A stretch of DNA of 64,000 bases from JANXLS01 sp035308565 (GCA_035308565.1 DATGGK010000207.1:25882-89881), one strand, 5' to 3'; positions 25,775 through 35,367 are shown, counted from the first letter of the stretch. The notes: a model not told the origin generated them from the sequence alone. Numbers and translations are program-made.

Positions 25775-28232
25775 GGGCGACTTCAATGGTGAACGTCTGC
25801 GGCGCGCTGCTCAGTTTTTCCGTGGACGTCGAGAGCACTTTGTAATTCCCCCAGACCAACGCGGCTTCATCGACTTTTTGAATTTCGCGCTCGATTGTCG
25901 CGCGAACGCTCACCTCAAATTTTCCCGCCGCGTCCGGTTTGCCGCTGAGCGTTCCTGTCGCGGCATCGAGCTTGAGCCACGCCGGTCCTTTCTCGAGCGC
26001 GAACTTCGGCGTTTCCATTTCAAAGAACGCGCGGACCTCCTTCCCATCGACATAGCGCGCTTTCAAATCGCCCAATGAGCGATTGGCCGCCGGCTTGTAC
26101 AAGTAGTCAGCGCCGACACGCGCAGTCGTGACCGGCGCGCTGAAGATCACCGGCCTCGGCGCGGCGGCGTAATCCGACGAACCACTGCGCTTGCCCTGAT
26201 CGTCCACGGCGACAACGCGGTAGTACGTCTTGTTCGCATTCGGCAGTTCGACGTGCGGGCCCAGCACGGCCAATTCCGTGCCCGCAATTTCGGCGATGAA
26301 ATTTGCGGGAAATTGCGAGGCAAGTCCCTTCGTCGTCCCCACGTCGCTTTTGTACGGCGTGTCGCTGATCGAAAACCCTTTCTCGTCGCTGCCGTAAATG
26401 CGAAAACGGACCGGCGCGTTTCCAATGCAATACGGCTTCCAATGCAGCGTGCCTTCGTTTTTGACTTCATCGAAGGTAAACGTCACCTCGGGATAATACG
26501 GCGCGCTGGGCGTGAAGCTCCACGTTTTGCTCCACGCACCCCACACGCCTTTGTCGTTCTTCGCGCGCACGCGCCAGAAATATTTCTGCTGGGGCGAAAG
26601 CAATCCGGCGCTGGGCAGCGTGTACTGCGCTTTGCCGCGGTCGGCGGTGCGCGAAATCAGTTTGTAAAAATTCGTCGAAAGCGGCCAGGCCATGTCTTCG
26701 CGATTCGACAATTCAAAATGATAATCCTTGATCGTTCCGTTTGGCGCCGCCCACTGAAAAACAACGTCTGTGCCCGTCGCCTCACCGCCGTCGGGCGGAT
26801 AAATCGCGTTCGGCGGCGCGTCGGGCGGCGTGGAACTGGAACGCTCGATCCAGTGGTGAGTCAATGAAACTTTGCGGTTGCCGGGCGTCTGGTCGGTGTA
26901 AACGAACTCATTCTTCCCGACGATCATCGACGGCAGCAGCAGCGGCGCCATTTGCAAATCGTTGACGATGCTCAGGCGCTTAAGCCGCGCGCCGTCGGGA
27001 AGCTCGCATTTGACCCGGTATTCGTAGCGCGCGGGAGAATTCGGCGCGAAGAATTTGTCGAGGCTGTCCTGTACGTCGTCCCACTTTTTTCCATCGGCGG
27101 AGATGGCGAATTTCGCGCCGCTGCCTTCAGCATCGATTTTTCCACCGACGATTACATAGGGCGTTTTGATTGTCCAAACAACCGTCCCCGTTTTGCCCGT
27201 TTCAGCGGAAATCTCGCCTTCTTTTTCTTGAACTCCTTCAACAGTTGCCGCGCCTTTGCGCCAAAGCGCTTTGGAAAAATCCGGGCGATATTCCCAAAGC
27301 CCATTGCAAATGGTGTCCGGATAAATCGGCTTATCGCCGTGAAATTTAATCGGATTCAAATGCCCCCAGCGCCAGATGATCGCTTCGCCCGGGCGCAGCG
27401 TCATGTTCATCGTCGTTTTGTCGCCGCAGTTGCGTTGGCCTTTGACTTCGCCTTCGTAGCCGTAGAGCGCGGCTTCCCATTCGTCGTGCGCACGGTTGTC
27501 GTCGAGCGTGATGCCCGACGTGTGCGTGCGGCGAATCAAATCGTGATCGCGCACAATGTCCTGCTCGCCGGCGATGGTCTCGTTGTCGCGCAGCAGATAG
27601 AGCACGTCCTGATCGCCGTCGAGCAGATGCCAGCGGTTTTCATAGAAGACTTGCGTGATGCAATGGCCCACGCCGCGCGCGGGCGCGGCTTTCAATCCTG
27701 CTTTCTGCCAGAGACCGGCGAGGCAGATCGAATCGTTGCCGCACGTGTTGTGGCCGTAGGAATTGAACACTTTGATGGGATCGCCAAGTTCATTGTTGTC
27801 GCCGCCGGCGTGATAGCGGTATTGAATTTCCTGGAACCAGAGCGCGACGGCCTTTTCCTTGTCGCTCATGCCGGGTTTGACGGCGGCGTCGAGCAGTTCG
27901 CTGAAATTGCGGAACGTGTTGCGGCCATTCGAAAGCCACGGATTGATGACGTCCGTGTCGCCCACATTTTCCAAACGCACGGAGCGGTTCGATTCCCAAC
28001 TTTGATCCACCACCCCTTCGCGGTTCATGCCGACGCCCAGCGGCGAGCGGCAATTCTGGCCGTCCATCGTGCCGCCTTGCGTGACGATGTACGCGTGTTT
28101 TCCGTCGGCGATGGATTCGACATGCTGTTTGGGCGCGTCGCCGGGCTGAGTGTTCGCGGACCACGGAAGCAGCGTGTCTTCGGCGCAGATAGTTAGCGCA
28201 AAGATGGATAACGCGAAAAGAATTGTCCGCAC
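25770..28232 (-). CDS. Secreted transglutaminase-like protein with fibronectin/Ig-like domains
   Basis: An 820-residue exported protein. GTG 28232 is chosen because AAGGAG lies 7 nt upstream and a signal peptide follows (RTILFALSIFALTICA). Residues about 95-250 form a transglutaminase-like cysteine fold: NTCGNDSICLAGLWQKAG, GVGHCITQVFYENRWHLLDGD give a Cys-His-Asp order. Later regions contain fibronectin-type-III strands (YPPDGGEATGTDVVFQWAAP, YFWRVRAKNDKGVWGAW) and a C-terminal putative-Ig (He_PIG-like) module (PAWLKLDAATGTLSGKPD). It probably acts on extracellular protein or polysaccharide. The stop codon comes from a palindromic repeat. Confidence 0.7.
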   Translation of the reverse strand: MRTILFALSIFALTICAEDTLLPWSANTQPGDAPKQHVESIADGKHAYIVTQGGTMDGQNCRSPLGVGMNREGVVDQSWESNRSVRLENVGDTDVINPWLSNGRNTFRNFSELLDAAVKPGMSDKEKAVALWFQEIQYRYHAGGDNNELGDPIKVFNSYGHNTCGNDSICLAGLWQKAGLKAAPARGVGHCITQVFYENRWHLLDGDQDVLYLLRDNETIAGEQDIVRDHDLIRRTHTSGITLDDNRAHDEWEAALYGYEGEVKGQRNCGDKTTMNMTLRPGEAIIWRWGHLNPIKFHGDKPIYPDTICNGLWEYRPDFSKALWRKGAATVEGVQEKEGEISAETGKTGTVVWTIKTPYVIVGGKIDAEGSGAKFAISADGKKWDDVQDSLDKFFAPNSPARYEYRVKCELPDGARLKRLSIVNDLQMAPLLLPSMIVGKNEFVYTDQTPGNRKVSLTHHWIERSSSTPPDAPPNAIYPPDGGEATGTDVVFQWAAPNGTIKDYHFELSNREDMAWPLSTNFYKLISRTADRGKAQYTLPSAGLLSPQQKYFWRVRAKNDKGVWGAWSKTWSFTPSAPYYPEVTFTFDEVKNEGTLHWKPYCIGNAPVRFRIYGSDEKGFSISDTPYKSDVGTTKGLASQFPANFIAEIAGTELAVLGPHVELPNANKTYYRVVAVDDQGKRSGSSDYAAAPRPVIFSAPVTTARVGADYLYKPAANRSLGDLKARYVDGKEVRAFFEMETPKFALEKGPAWLKLDAATGTLSGKPDAAGKFEVSVRATIEREIQKVDEAALVWGNYKVLSTSTEKLSSAPQTFTIEVAP

Positions 28233-28305
28233 GTGGGGTCTCCTTTTTGTTGCGCGTAGCCCACTCCCTTGCGGTCGCGGCTCGTACTGCGGTTTGCGGC
28301 TCGTA

Positions 28306-30423
28306 TTACTTTCCCAAACGAATTGAGTACATCTGTGCGCCCACGTCGCGCGCGGCGGCGATGGTTTCGGCGTACGGCGTGTCCACGGTGTCAACAAAAC
28401 CGATCTGGTAATTCTCCTCGTCGTACGTGCGGCCAGTTGTCGCTTCGTCGGCGAATTGAAACCAATGACAGCCGACGAACTGTGGGTGCCGCAGCGCGCC
28501 GCTGACGTAGTCGCGGTAGATTTTCGCGCGCTCGTTCTGATCTTTGACCGGCACAAGCCCTTCGTGAAACATGCCGCGGTCGAGCGCGCCGAGATGCCAT
28601 TCACCGACCATTAGCGGGACCTCGGTGCCGCCGGGAAATTTGAAATCGGCGATGGAGCGGCGGTACAGATTGTAGCTGATCACGTCGCAGTATTTGGCCG
28701 CGGCCTTCGCGGCGCGGTCGTTGACCCACGCGAAGCGGCAGCCGAGGTAAAGCTGTTTGGGCGCGGCGGCTTTCAGTTCGTCGCGGCAGATTTTGAAATA
28801 CTGCTCGGCGAATTTCGTGTAAAAGACTTCGAGGTCCGCGCGTACGGCTTTGTTTTTCGCGTCGGGCGGCGTGCGCTCGGCGAGCAAGGCCTGCCACGAT
28901 TCATAGTGGCTGCCCCACGCGGCGTTGAGTTTGGCGATGTCCGTGTATTCGGCGGTGAGATCGTCCACAAAAACTTTTTTTGCGGCCTGCGTCGCGGGCG
29001 AACGCAGCGTGGCGACAGCGAGAGAGATGTCGTCGCCCCACGCGATTTCATTGTCGATGAAAAATCCGAGGCACCACGGGTCGCCGATGGCGCCAAGCCC
29101 CTGCGCGGAATCGCTTTTCTGCTGCGCCACATTTTTGGCGATTGATTCGCGGAAGCTTGGGTCGAAGACATCGTGAAACTGGCCCCAGTAGCCTTCGCTG
29201 CCTTCGAGAAATTTGCCGCCGGAATGAATTGTGCCGACATAAGGCGTGCGGCGGAGTTTGCAGACGGCGGGATCGGACCAATTTCCGATCGTGTTCATGT
29301 TCCAGCTTCGCAGGCGCGCGTGCGCTTCGTCGCGGAACGCGACGAGCCAATTGTCGCCGAATTTGCGTTTCAAATTTGCAGAATAAAAATTAAACGCGGT
29401 GACGTGGCGGCCCTTGTAATAGCCGTGCAGAGCGTACTGGCCTTTTTCGATGAACGCTTTGAACTCCGGCAAGTCGCCCGGAAAATTCTGGAACCACCCC
29501 TCGCGGTCTTCGGTCGGCGTCGCCGCGTGCGTATTGACGCAGTCGATGCCGTGCGACCAGAAGAGGCGGCCTTCGGGATCGACGAGCCACCATTTTCCAT
29601 CGATTTTTTGCGTGCGAAAAAAGCCGGCGGCCTCGAGCGCCGGACCGTCTTTGTATCCGCCGTATTGGTCCCACGAGGCTGGGCCGGCGTGAGCGGCAAG
29701 GTCTTTTGTTTCGGAATCGCGATTTTTTTCGAGTTCGGCCAGCGAGTGCGTTTTGCCGGGCCAATCGCGGTGGATGTACTGGCCGAAGGTGTCGATAAAG
29801 GGGAGAAAGGGTTTTGCTGGAGAGGAAGTATCGAGCTTTGGCGCTGAACCGCCAGTAACGATGCTGCCGATTTCAAAGCTGTGAATTTCTTTCGGCCGCG
29901 TGACGAAGAAGAGCATCTGCGTGACGGCTGCGGAATCGAACGCGGCGTTGTCGGCGGGCATTTCAGCCGGATATCCGCGCATGCCGAAAAGTTTAACGGG
30001 CACGAAATTGGCGACGGGGTGTTTGAATGTGACTTCGATTGCGCCGCTTTGCGCGGCTTTCAGCGCGATCGATTTTGTGATGCAATGTTTGGTTCCGTCG
30101 GCGCCGGGATTGTCGAGGCGCCAATACACGGTGACGTCGCTGCTGCCGGTGTTTTTGACGGCGGCGCGAATCCAATTCACGCCGGACAAATCCCACTTTT
30201 CGTGCGGCGCTTTGAGCGTCACGCCGGGCCATGCTTCTTTATGATGTGTTTCAATACGCAAAAGATTCGATCCGGCGGTCGCGGTGGAATCGACAAAAGT
30301 GAGATTCGCGCGGTCGAAATTGGCTCCAAATTCGATCAGCGCCGATTCGGCGCCGAGCAGCGGATAAGAAAAAAACAGCGATAGTGTGAGCGCTAAAGCG
30401 CGTGCGGTCAGATAGTTTTTCAT
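28306..30423 (-). CDS. Secreted beta-agarase-like glycoside hydrolase (GH-A clan)
   Basis: A 705-residue exported protein; ATG 30423 has AGGA about 10 nt upstream and starts a signal peptide (YLTARALALTLSLFFSYPLLG). Residues 25-190 are a beta-sandwich (carbohydrate-binding-like). The catalytic TIM-barrel region has GRLFWSHGIDCVN, then WCLGFFIDNEIAWGDD (probable acid/base Glu) and VPLMVGEWHLGALDRGM (probable nucleophile Glu), an arrangement resembling GH50 agarases. The likely substrate is a galactan, which fits the GH42-like gene 7 kb away. The exact GH family is not certain. Confidence 0.7.
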   Translation of the reverse strand: MKNYLTARALALTLSLFFSYPLLGAESALIEFGANFDRANLTFVDSTATAGSNLLRIETHHKEAWPGVTLKAPHEKWDLSGVNWIRAAVKNTGSSDVTVYWRLDNPGADGTKHCITKSIALKAAQSGAIEVTFKHPVANFVPVKLFGMRGYPAEMPADNAAFDSAAVTQMLFFVTRPKEIHSFEIGSIVTGGSAPKLDTSSPAKPFLPFIDTFGQYIHRDWPGKTHSLAELEKNRDSETKDLAAHAGPASWDQYGGYKDGPALEAAGFFRTQKIDGKWWLVDPEGRLFWSHGIDCVNTHAATPTEDREGWFQNFPGDLPEFKAFIEKGQYALHGYYKGRHVTAFNFYSANLKRKFGDNWLVAFRDEAHARLRSWNMNTIGNWSDPAVCKLRRTPYVGTIHSGGKFLEGSEGYWGQFHDVFDPSFRESIAKNVAQQKSDSAQGLGAIGDPWCLGFFIDNEIAWGDDISLAVATLRSPATQAAKKVFVDDLTAEYTDIAKLNAAWGSHYESWQALLAERTPPDAKNKAVRADLEVFYTKFAEQYFKICRDELKAAAPKQLYLGCRFAWVNDRAAKAAAKYCDVISYNLYRRSIADFKFPGGTEVPLMVGEWHLGALDRGMFHEGLVPVKDQNERAKIYRDYVSGALRHPQFVGCHWFQFADEATTGRTYDEENYQIGFVDTVDTPYAETIAAARDVGAQMYSIRLGK

Positions 30424-30473
30424 GATTTTGATTCCTCGTTTCAACATACACCTGCGCGCGATTGAGGGATGCG

Positions 30474-30530
30474 CTATAGTCGCGTTTCGCTTCGCGAAAG
30501 ACGTGCTTTCGCGGAGCGAAAGGCGACAAT
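30474..30530. repeat. Palindromic element (TTTCGC...GCGAAAG family), copy 2
   Basis: TATAGTCGCGTTTCGC and the inverse GCGAAAGGCGACAATA flank CGCGAAAG/CTTTCGCG. It matches the element at 25717 with a few substitutions. It lies in the divergent promoter region between the agarase-like gene and the methyltransferase gene, 12 nt before the latter's start. Confidence 0.75.
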
Positions 30531-30541
30531 AAAGGGCGACG

Positions 30542-31384
30542 ATGGCTGACTCACCACTCATTCGCGACATTTCGGACACAGCGCGCTGGATGGCGGCGTA
30601 CCGTGAGCAGGAGACATCACGGCCGGATGCGCTGTTTCGCGATCCGCTGGCGGGGCGGCTGGCCGGTGAACGCGGGCGCGCGATTGCGCAGCGCATGAAG
30701 GGGCGCGATGCGTGGCCGTTCACGGCGCGGACGCTGGAGTTTGACGAGGCGATTACGCGCTTCGTCGCGGCGGGAGCGGACGCGGTCGTGAATCTGGCGG
30801 CTGGGTTGGACACACGGCCGTATCGGCTGAAATTGCCTACGTCGATGCGTTGGATTGAAATCGATCTGCCCGCGATTTTCGCGGAGAAAGACCAGGCGCT
30901 GGCGAGTGAATTACCCATCTGCGCGTTGGAGCGCGTGCCGCTGGATTTGGCGGATGTTGGCGCGCGGCGCGCAACATTCGCGCGCATCGGCGAGAACGCG
31001 CGCGAGGCGGTTGTGATGAGCGAAGGGCTGCTCGGCTATCTTACTGAAGAGCACGTCGCCGCGCTGGCTGACGATTTGGCGGCGGTGCAGACATTTCGGC
31101 ATTGGGTGTTCGATATGGTTTCGCCTGTCTTGTTGAGGATGCTCAAGCGCACGTTTGCGAAGCTCGATATCGGCATGCCGCCGGTTTATTTTGCGCCCGC
31201 GGAGGGTCCGGCGTTTTTCGAACAGCACGGCTGGCGCGTCGCATCGGCGCGCTCGCTGCTGCGCGTGGCCGCGAAACACAAGCGCGTCAATTGGTTCATG
31301 CGACTGGTGGCGCGATTGCCCGATTCCCAGGGAAAACCGAGTCGGCAGCCGTGGGGTGGTGTGTGTGTATTGGAACGGAAATAG
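30542..31384 (+). CDS. Class I SAM-dependent methyltransferase (leucine carboxyl methyltransferase type)
   Basis: A 280-residue cytoplasmic protein of the PPM1/LCM family. SDTARWMAAYREQET and FRDPLAGRLAGERG are the family's N-terminal motif, and VVNLAAGLDTRPYRL is the SAM-binding loop, followed by WIEIDLPAIFAEK. VVMSEGLLGYLTEEHV is the usual motif after the SAM fold. In bacteria such enzymes O-methylate diverse small molecules or polyketides; the substrate here is unknown. There is no obvious ribosome-binding site because a palindromic repeat occupies the leader. Confidence 0.85.
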   Translation: MADSPLIRDISDTARWMAAYREQETSRPDALFRDPLAGRLAGERGRAIAQRMKGRDAWPFTARTLEFDEAITRFVAAGADAVVNLAAGLDTRPYRLKLPTSMRWIEIDLPAIFAEKDQALASELPICALERVPLDLADVGARRATFARIGENAREAVVMSEGLLGYLTEEHVAALADDLAAVQTFRHWVFDMVSPVLLRMLKRTFAKLDIGMPPVYFAPAEGPAFFEQHGWRVASARSLLRVAAKHKRVNWFMRLVARLPDSQGKPSRQPWGGVCVLERK

Positions 31385-31427
31385 AGAGGCGCAGTCGCGC
31401 TCACTTTACCCAAAGCGCCGCGCGCGT

Positions 31428-32084
31428 TCAACGCCCCGTCCCGCAAAACGGATTCTGCTTTTTCTCCGCGCCGATGGTTGTGTCGTCGCCGTGCCCCGGG
31501 TGAACAATCGTTTCTTCCGGCAAGACGAAAAGCTTGGAGCGAATGCCTTCGACGAGAACTTCTTCGCCCGCGCCGCCCGGCAAATCGGTGCGGCCAATGC
31601 TGCCTTGAAATAGAATGTCGCCGCAATAGAGGTGCGGGGTTTCATTTTTGGGCGCGATGAAATATGCCGTCCCGCCGGGCGAATGGCCCGGGACGTGGAT
31701 CGCTTTGAAACTCAAGCCTGCCGCATCGATCACATCGCCGTCGCGCACAAGCACATCCGGCGCGGGACCCGTGAGCGAATAGCCGTAGAAGAAACTCAAA
31801 TTCAGCGTCGGGCGCGCGAGCCATGTCTTCTCAGCTTCGGGCACGTACAGCGGCGCGGCCGGAAAGACTTGCTTGAGCGGCGTGAGCGCGCCGATGTGGT
31901 CGCCATGACAATGTGTCTGTAAAAATGCGACGATCGACAGACCGCGCGCGTTCAATTCCGCGCGAATTTCATCCGCGTTCCAGCCTGGATCGAAAATCAC
32001 CGCCTCGCGCGAACCCTCATTCCACGCAATATAGCAATTCTCCTCCAAATCGCCGGTGACGAGTTTCAACGTATTCAGGGCCAT
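31428..32084 (-). CDS. MBL-fold metallo-hydrolase (hydroxyacylglutathione hydrolase-like)
   Basis: A 218-residue metallo-beta-lactamase fold hydrolase with a complete two-metal site: THCHGDHIG, HVPGHSPGG, YCGDILFQGSIGRTDLPGG and HPGHGDDTTIG. The last two motifs are typical of glyoxalase II and related small hydrolases, but the C-terminal GloB domain is short or absent, so glutathione dependence is doubtful. ATG 32084 has GAGGA 6 nt upstream. It stands alone, convergent with the methyltransferase gene. Confidence 0.85.
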   Translation of the reverse strand: MALNTLKLVTGDLEENCYIAWNEGSREAVIFDPGWNADEIRAELNARGLSIVAFLQTHCHGDHIGALTPLKQVFPAAPLYVPEAEKTWLARPTLNLSFFYGYSLTGPAPDVLVRDGDVIDAAGLSFKAIHVPGHSPGGTAYFIAPKNETPHLYCGDILFQGSIGRTDLPGGAGEEVLVEGIRSKLFVLPEETIVHPGHGDDTTIGAEKKQNPFCGTGR

Positions 32085-32172
32085 GCGCAATCCTCAATCC
32101 AACTCGCGGGCATTGTACCCCAGATTTATGGCGGCTGCTTGCATTCCGAAGCACTCACTCTATACATCATCC

Positions 32173-32823
32173 ATGCCTCCCATCTCTCTCAAATGGCTTC
32201 GCCTCGCCGCAGCGTTGACGATTGGCGTGCACGTGCTCGGCCTCATCGCCGCCGTCGCCGCCATCCGCCCGGGCACCGCTGTGTTCCCCGACGCGCAACG
32301 CATCGCCCATGTGGGTGCGTCCTGGGCTTGGAAAATCGGCTGGCTGGTGTGGCTGTTTGGCGCGGTGTCTTTTGTAGTCTTCAATGCGGCTGTCGAGAAG
32401 TCGTGGAAACTGAGCGGCGTTTGCGCGCGGTTGGGCGTGTGCATCGGCGTGGCGGCGGCATCGCTGGATTGTGTCTTTGATGCGCTGCAAATTATTGTGC
32501 TTCCCGAATTCGCGGCCAGCGGGCGCGGTACACAAGTGTTTCTGGCGCTGGCGCGTTTTGCGTCCGTCGGTGGAATCGTGGTGGCCAATGGATTGTATTC
32601 GATTTCTGTTGCGCTGCTGACGTGTGCGTTGCGCGAACAAATTTCACGGTTCTCGCTCGTTTTGGGTTGGGCCACCCTCGTGACAGGATTGGCATTATCG
32701 GCGGTTGGGTTCGGCAGCGACGCGCATCTGCCGGAGATATTCGCGGGGCCAGTCTTCGCGGCGTACCTGCTTTGGGTTTTCGCGCTGGCATGGAAAGGGC
32801 CGCCGCTGACTCCTGACCCCTGA
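32173..32823 (+). CDS. Integral membrane protein of unknown function
   Basis: A 216-residue protein with six to seven hydrophobic segments (LAAALTIGVHVLGLIAAVAAI, IGWLVWLFGAVSFVVF, LGVCIGVAAASLDCVF, VLGWATLVTGLALSAVGF and others). ATG 32173 is the first start that places the first helix normally. The last residues (LTPDP) and the TGA stop are encoded by a CTGACCCC repeat. The family is not recognised. Confidence 0.6.
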   Translation: MPPISLKWLRLAAALTIGVHVLGLIAAVAAIRPGTAVFPDAQRIAHVGASWAWKIGWLVWLFGAVSFVVFNAAVEKSWKLSGVCARLGVCIGVAAASLDCVFDALQIIVLPEFAASGRGTQVFLALARFASVGGIVVANGLYSISVALLTCALREQISRFSLVLGWATLVTGLALSAVGFGSDAHLPEIFAGPVFAAYLLWVFALAWKGPPLTPDP

Positions 32824-32840
32824 CCCCTGATTCCTGACTC
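32806..32840. repeat. CTGACTCC/CTGACCCC word repeat between convergent genes
   Basis: Five near-identical 7-8 nt words (CTGACTC, CTGACCC, CTGACCC, CTGATTC, CTGACTC) run in tandem. They supply the C-terminus and TGA stop of the membrane protein on the plus strand and the TGA stop of the macro-domain gene on the minus strand. Confidence 0.75.
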
Positions 32841-33324
32841 ACGGCGCCAGATCGTAAACCGTCACGCTGATTCCCTTCTCCGCCAATTCCTCGCGGATGA
32901 CCGGTTCCATCGCTTCCCATTTTCCACCCGCCAGACCGCAACCGATGCGCGGCATGTGGACCGAGGCTTTTAAACTCGCGGCCTTTGGCGCGACGCGCTT
33001 GAGTCCTTCGCGCACGGCCTCGTAGCGAATGGGAGGAACCTTGCCACGGCTGCGGATGTCGCGCTGGCCGATCAGATTCGCGACCCAGATTGTCGATTCG
33101 ACCTGCACGAATTGGACCTGCCCCAATTCAAACGGCACGTCCGTCTCCTCGCCGCGATGCCACGCGCGGTAGCGCGCTTCCGGCTGCGGCCATTTGCGAG
33201 AAAGGGCAAGCACAAATCCGCGGCCCCATCCGCCGATGTCGTTGCAGACGTGGACAATGATTTTCGCGCCCGCGCCCTGCGGGCTGGTGGCGTCGCCGAT
33301 TTTGTAGGTGATCGGTATGCTCAT
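32839..33324 (-). CDS. Stand-alone macro domain protein
   Basis: A 161-residue single macro domain. ADP-ribose-binding features are HVCNDIGGWGRGFVLALSR near the N-terminus and the loop MPRIGCGLAGGKWEAMEPVI; it resembles the ADP-ribose-1''-phosphate / deacetylase branch. The likely job is binding or removing ADP-ribose derivatives in the cytoplasm. No ADP-ribosyltransferase or toxin partner is visible beside it. The stop codon overlaps a word repeat. Confidence 0.85.
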   Translation of the reverse strand: MSIPITYKIGDATSPQGAGAKIIVHVCNDIGGWGRGFVLALSRKWPQPEARYRAWHRGEETDVPFELGQVQFVQVESTIWVANLIGQRDIRSRGKVPPIRYEAVREGLKRVAPKAASLKASVHMPRIGCGLAGGKWEAMEPVIREELAEKGISVTVYDLAP

Positions 33325-33369
33325 GCGCTAGCGTGGGCCGTTCGAATTCTTCGACTTTCGACTTAGCCG

Positions 33370-35367
33370 TTACACCAAATTCCCGTCCGCGTCGTCGTTG
33401 CTTCCGCGGCCGTAGGCGCGCAGGAGCATCGCGCGTTCGGCGAATTCGCGTGCCTTCGCGTACATTTTTTCGCTTTCCAGATGCACGGCGATGTCGTCGA
33501 TCGTATCAGGGTCGGTGAAGAATCGCGCGGGGAGCATTTCCAAGTATTGGAGCGAGGCGCGGTCGTCGCCTGCTTCGCGGCAGGTGCGGTAGAGATAAAA
33601 ATAAGCCACGTCCCGCGCGTCGCCCGGGCCGTCACGCGCGACTTCTTTCAAAATGTCGATCGCTTCCTTGAAGCGCTGCGTTTCGGCGAAGACGCGCGCG
33701 AGGCCCAGCTTTGGCGCCGGCTGCACGGGATCGAGCTGCCGCGCCTGCTCGTAATACGCCTGGCTTTCGCGGAAGTTGCCGGTGAGCAGTTTGATTTCGC
33801 CCAGGTAATTGTACGCTTCGGCTTCGGCAGCGGGCGGCACAAGATTCAGCGCTTTCAGGAAAAGCTTCTCCGCTTCGCCCACGTCTTCGGCGTATAGTTC
33901 GAGTACGCGGCCCAGCGCGATCAGCGCCTGGCCGTCCTTGGGGAAGAGCGTTTGGATGTGCCGGATCAGCGCCAGCGCTTCCGTCTTTTTTCCAGCTTTG
34001 ATCAGGGTGCAAACGCAATTGATCAGCGGCAGGCTCGACGTGGTGTCGAACATCGCTGCGTCCTTAAATGCTTTCAGCGCGCCGATCCAATTGTCTTTCG
34101 AGAAGCAGACGATGCCGTCCATTAACAGTTGAACCATGCGGTCGAAGGTGGGTTTTCGCATCTCCCATTTCTCGCGCCAGGCATCCGCTGTCGTGGCGTG
34201 GCGTCCGCGCTCTTCCAACAGCAGCCGCAGCAGCAGCGAGAGCGGTTCGCCCACATCGTCGCCAAAGCGCTCCCACACGTCGAGCGCATCCTCAATCAGG
34301 CGCCGCTTCGCTTCGCGGTACACGCGCCCGCGCCGGCAGCACGAAGAGACTTCGCCCACGTCCGCGGTCGGGTAGCGGAAGATGCCCATCTCCGCCCATT
34401 GGTGATACAGGCCTTCCGAGAAGTAGCGTGGCACGTCGGCGGGCGTGATGTGCCACGTCGCCATTCCAAAAAATGCCAGGAATTGCGCCGCGCGCCGGAG
34501 CGTGTCGGTTTCGTACGACAGCATGCCGTCGCGCGCCAGGCGTTCGAGCAGCCGCGCCGTCTCGGCGTATGCGCCGCGCTGCATCAGCCGCACGGCCGCA
34601 AGCAGCGCGCCGCCGCCGCGCACATACAACGGACGCATCTTTTTCCACCACGCGCTGAAATTCTCGTGCGCGCTGAGCGTGTGCGAACGCCCCGTCAACA
34701 CAGCCAGCGTTTCGTGCGCGTCGGCGGCGAAGACTGAACTCGGATCGTTCAGCGATGCAATCAGCGCGTCGATCAGCGCGATGTAGGAGCGCGCGTACTC
34801 GTCGAGTTCCTCGCTGGTGACGCGGTCCAATTCGGTGTTGAGCGCTTTCATGCGCAGCGGCGCGCGCAGGATCGCATGGCAATGCATCAGCGCGTGCAAA
34901 TGCGGGAAGCGCTCGTAATCCGGTGGGAGCGGATCAAAGGGCGACTGGCGCTTGATCCAGTGCACGCCGGCCAGCGCGGTCAGCCAGCGCCGCGCGGACG
35001 CCTCGGCACTTTTTGGCGGACAGACCGGCAGCCGCTTGAGAATATCCAGCGCGCGCAATTCGTCGCCGCGCGCAATCGAAGCCGTCGCCGACATCAGCGC
35101 GTAGCGATCGTTTTTCACGTCGGAGAATGCATTTTTAACCAGCCGTTGAAAGCGATGCCGTTCCATCAGCGCGCGCACAATCGGGCCGAGGACCATGTAC
35201 ATCGCGCTGCACAGCCAAATGCTCCAATAAGGAGTCGAGTAAGGCGCGGAATTCCATGGAAAATAGCGCAGACCGACGATAGCAGTGGCGGCGAGCACTG
35301 AAATCCGCACGGCCAGCCCAAGGATGCGAATCGAGACGGGGGTGACGTGCGACGCTTTCCAGAGCAT
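33370..35367 (-). CDS. Membrane-anchored TPR-repeat protein
   Basis: A 665-residue protein. Two N-terminal hydrophobic segments (RISVLAATAIVGLRYF; YWSIWLCSAMYMVLGPIV) anchor it, and the rest is alpha-helical. The C-terminal 250 residues show clear tetratricopeptide helices (ALKAFKDAAMFDTTSSLPLI, KAGKKTEALALIRHIQTLFP, EAEAYNYLGEIKLLTGNFRES, QAYYEQARQLDPVQPAPKLG). It probably scaffolds protein assembly at the membrane. It is a single gene with no linked partner that reveals its role. Confidence 0.75.
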   Translation of the reverse strand: MLWKASHVTPVSIRILGLAVRISVLAATAIVGLRYFPWNSAPYSTPYWSIWLCSAMYMVLGPIVRALMERHRFQRLVKNAFSDVKNDRYALMSATASIARGDELRALDILKRLPVCPPKSAEASARRWLTALAGVHWIKRQSPFDPLPPDYERFPHLHALMHCHAILRAPLRMKALNTELDRVTSEELDEYARSYIALIDALIASLNDPSSVFAADAHETLAVLTGRSHTLSAHENFSAWWKKMRPLYVRGGGALLAAVRLMQRGAYAETARLLERLARDGMLSYETDTLRRAAQFLAFFGMATWHITPADVPRYFSEGLYHQWAEMGIFRYPTADVGEVSSCCRRGRVYREAKRRLIEDALDVWERFGDDVGEPLSLLLRLLLEERGRHATTADAWREKWEMRKPTFDRMVQLLMDGIVCFSKDNWIGALKAFKDAAMFDTTSSLPLINCVCTLIKAGKKTEALALIRHIQTLFPKDGQALIALGRVLELYAEDVGEAEKLFLKALNLVPPAAEAEAYNYLGEIKLLTGNFRESQAYYEQARQLDPVQPAPKLGLARVFAETQRFKEAIDILKEVARDGPGDARDVAYFYLYRTCREAGDDRASLQYLEMLPARFFTDPDTIDDIAVHLESEKMYAKAREFAERAMLLRAYGRGSNDDADGNLV

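Noticed and set aside
26952..28196. A 414-codon plus-strand open frame over the transglutaminase-like gene
   Set aside because: No start signal or family motif; sense frame is a well-supported secreted protein.
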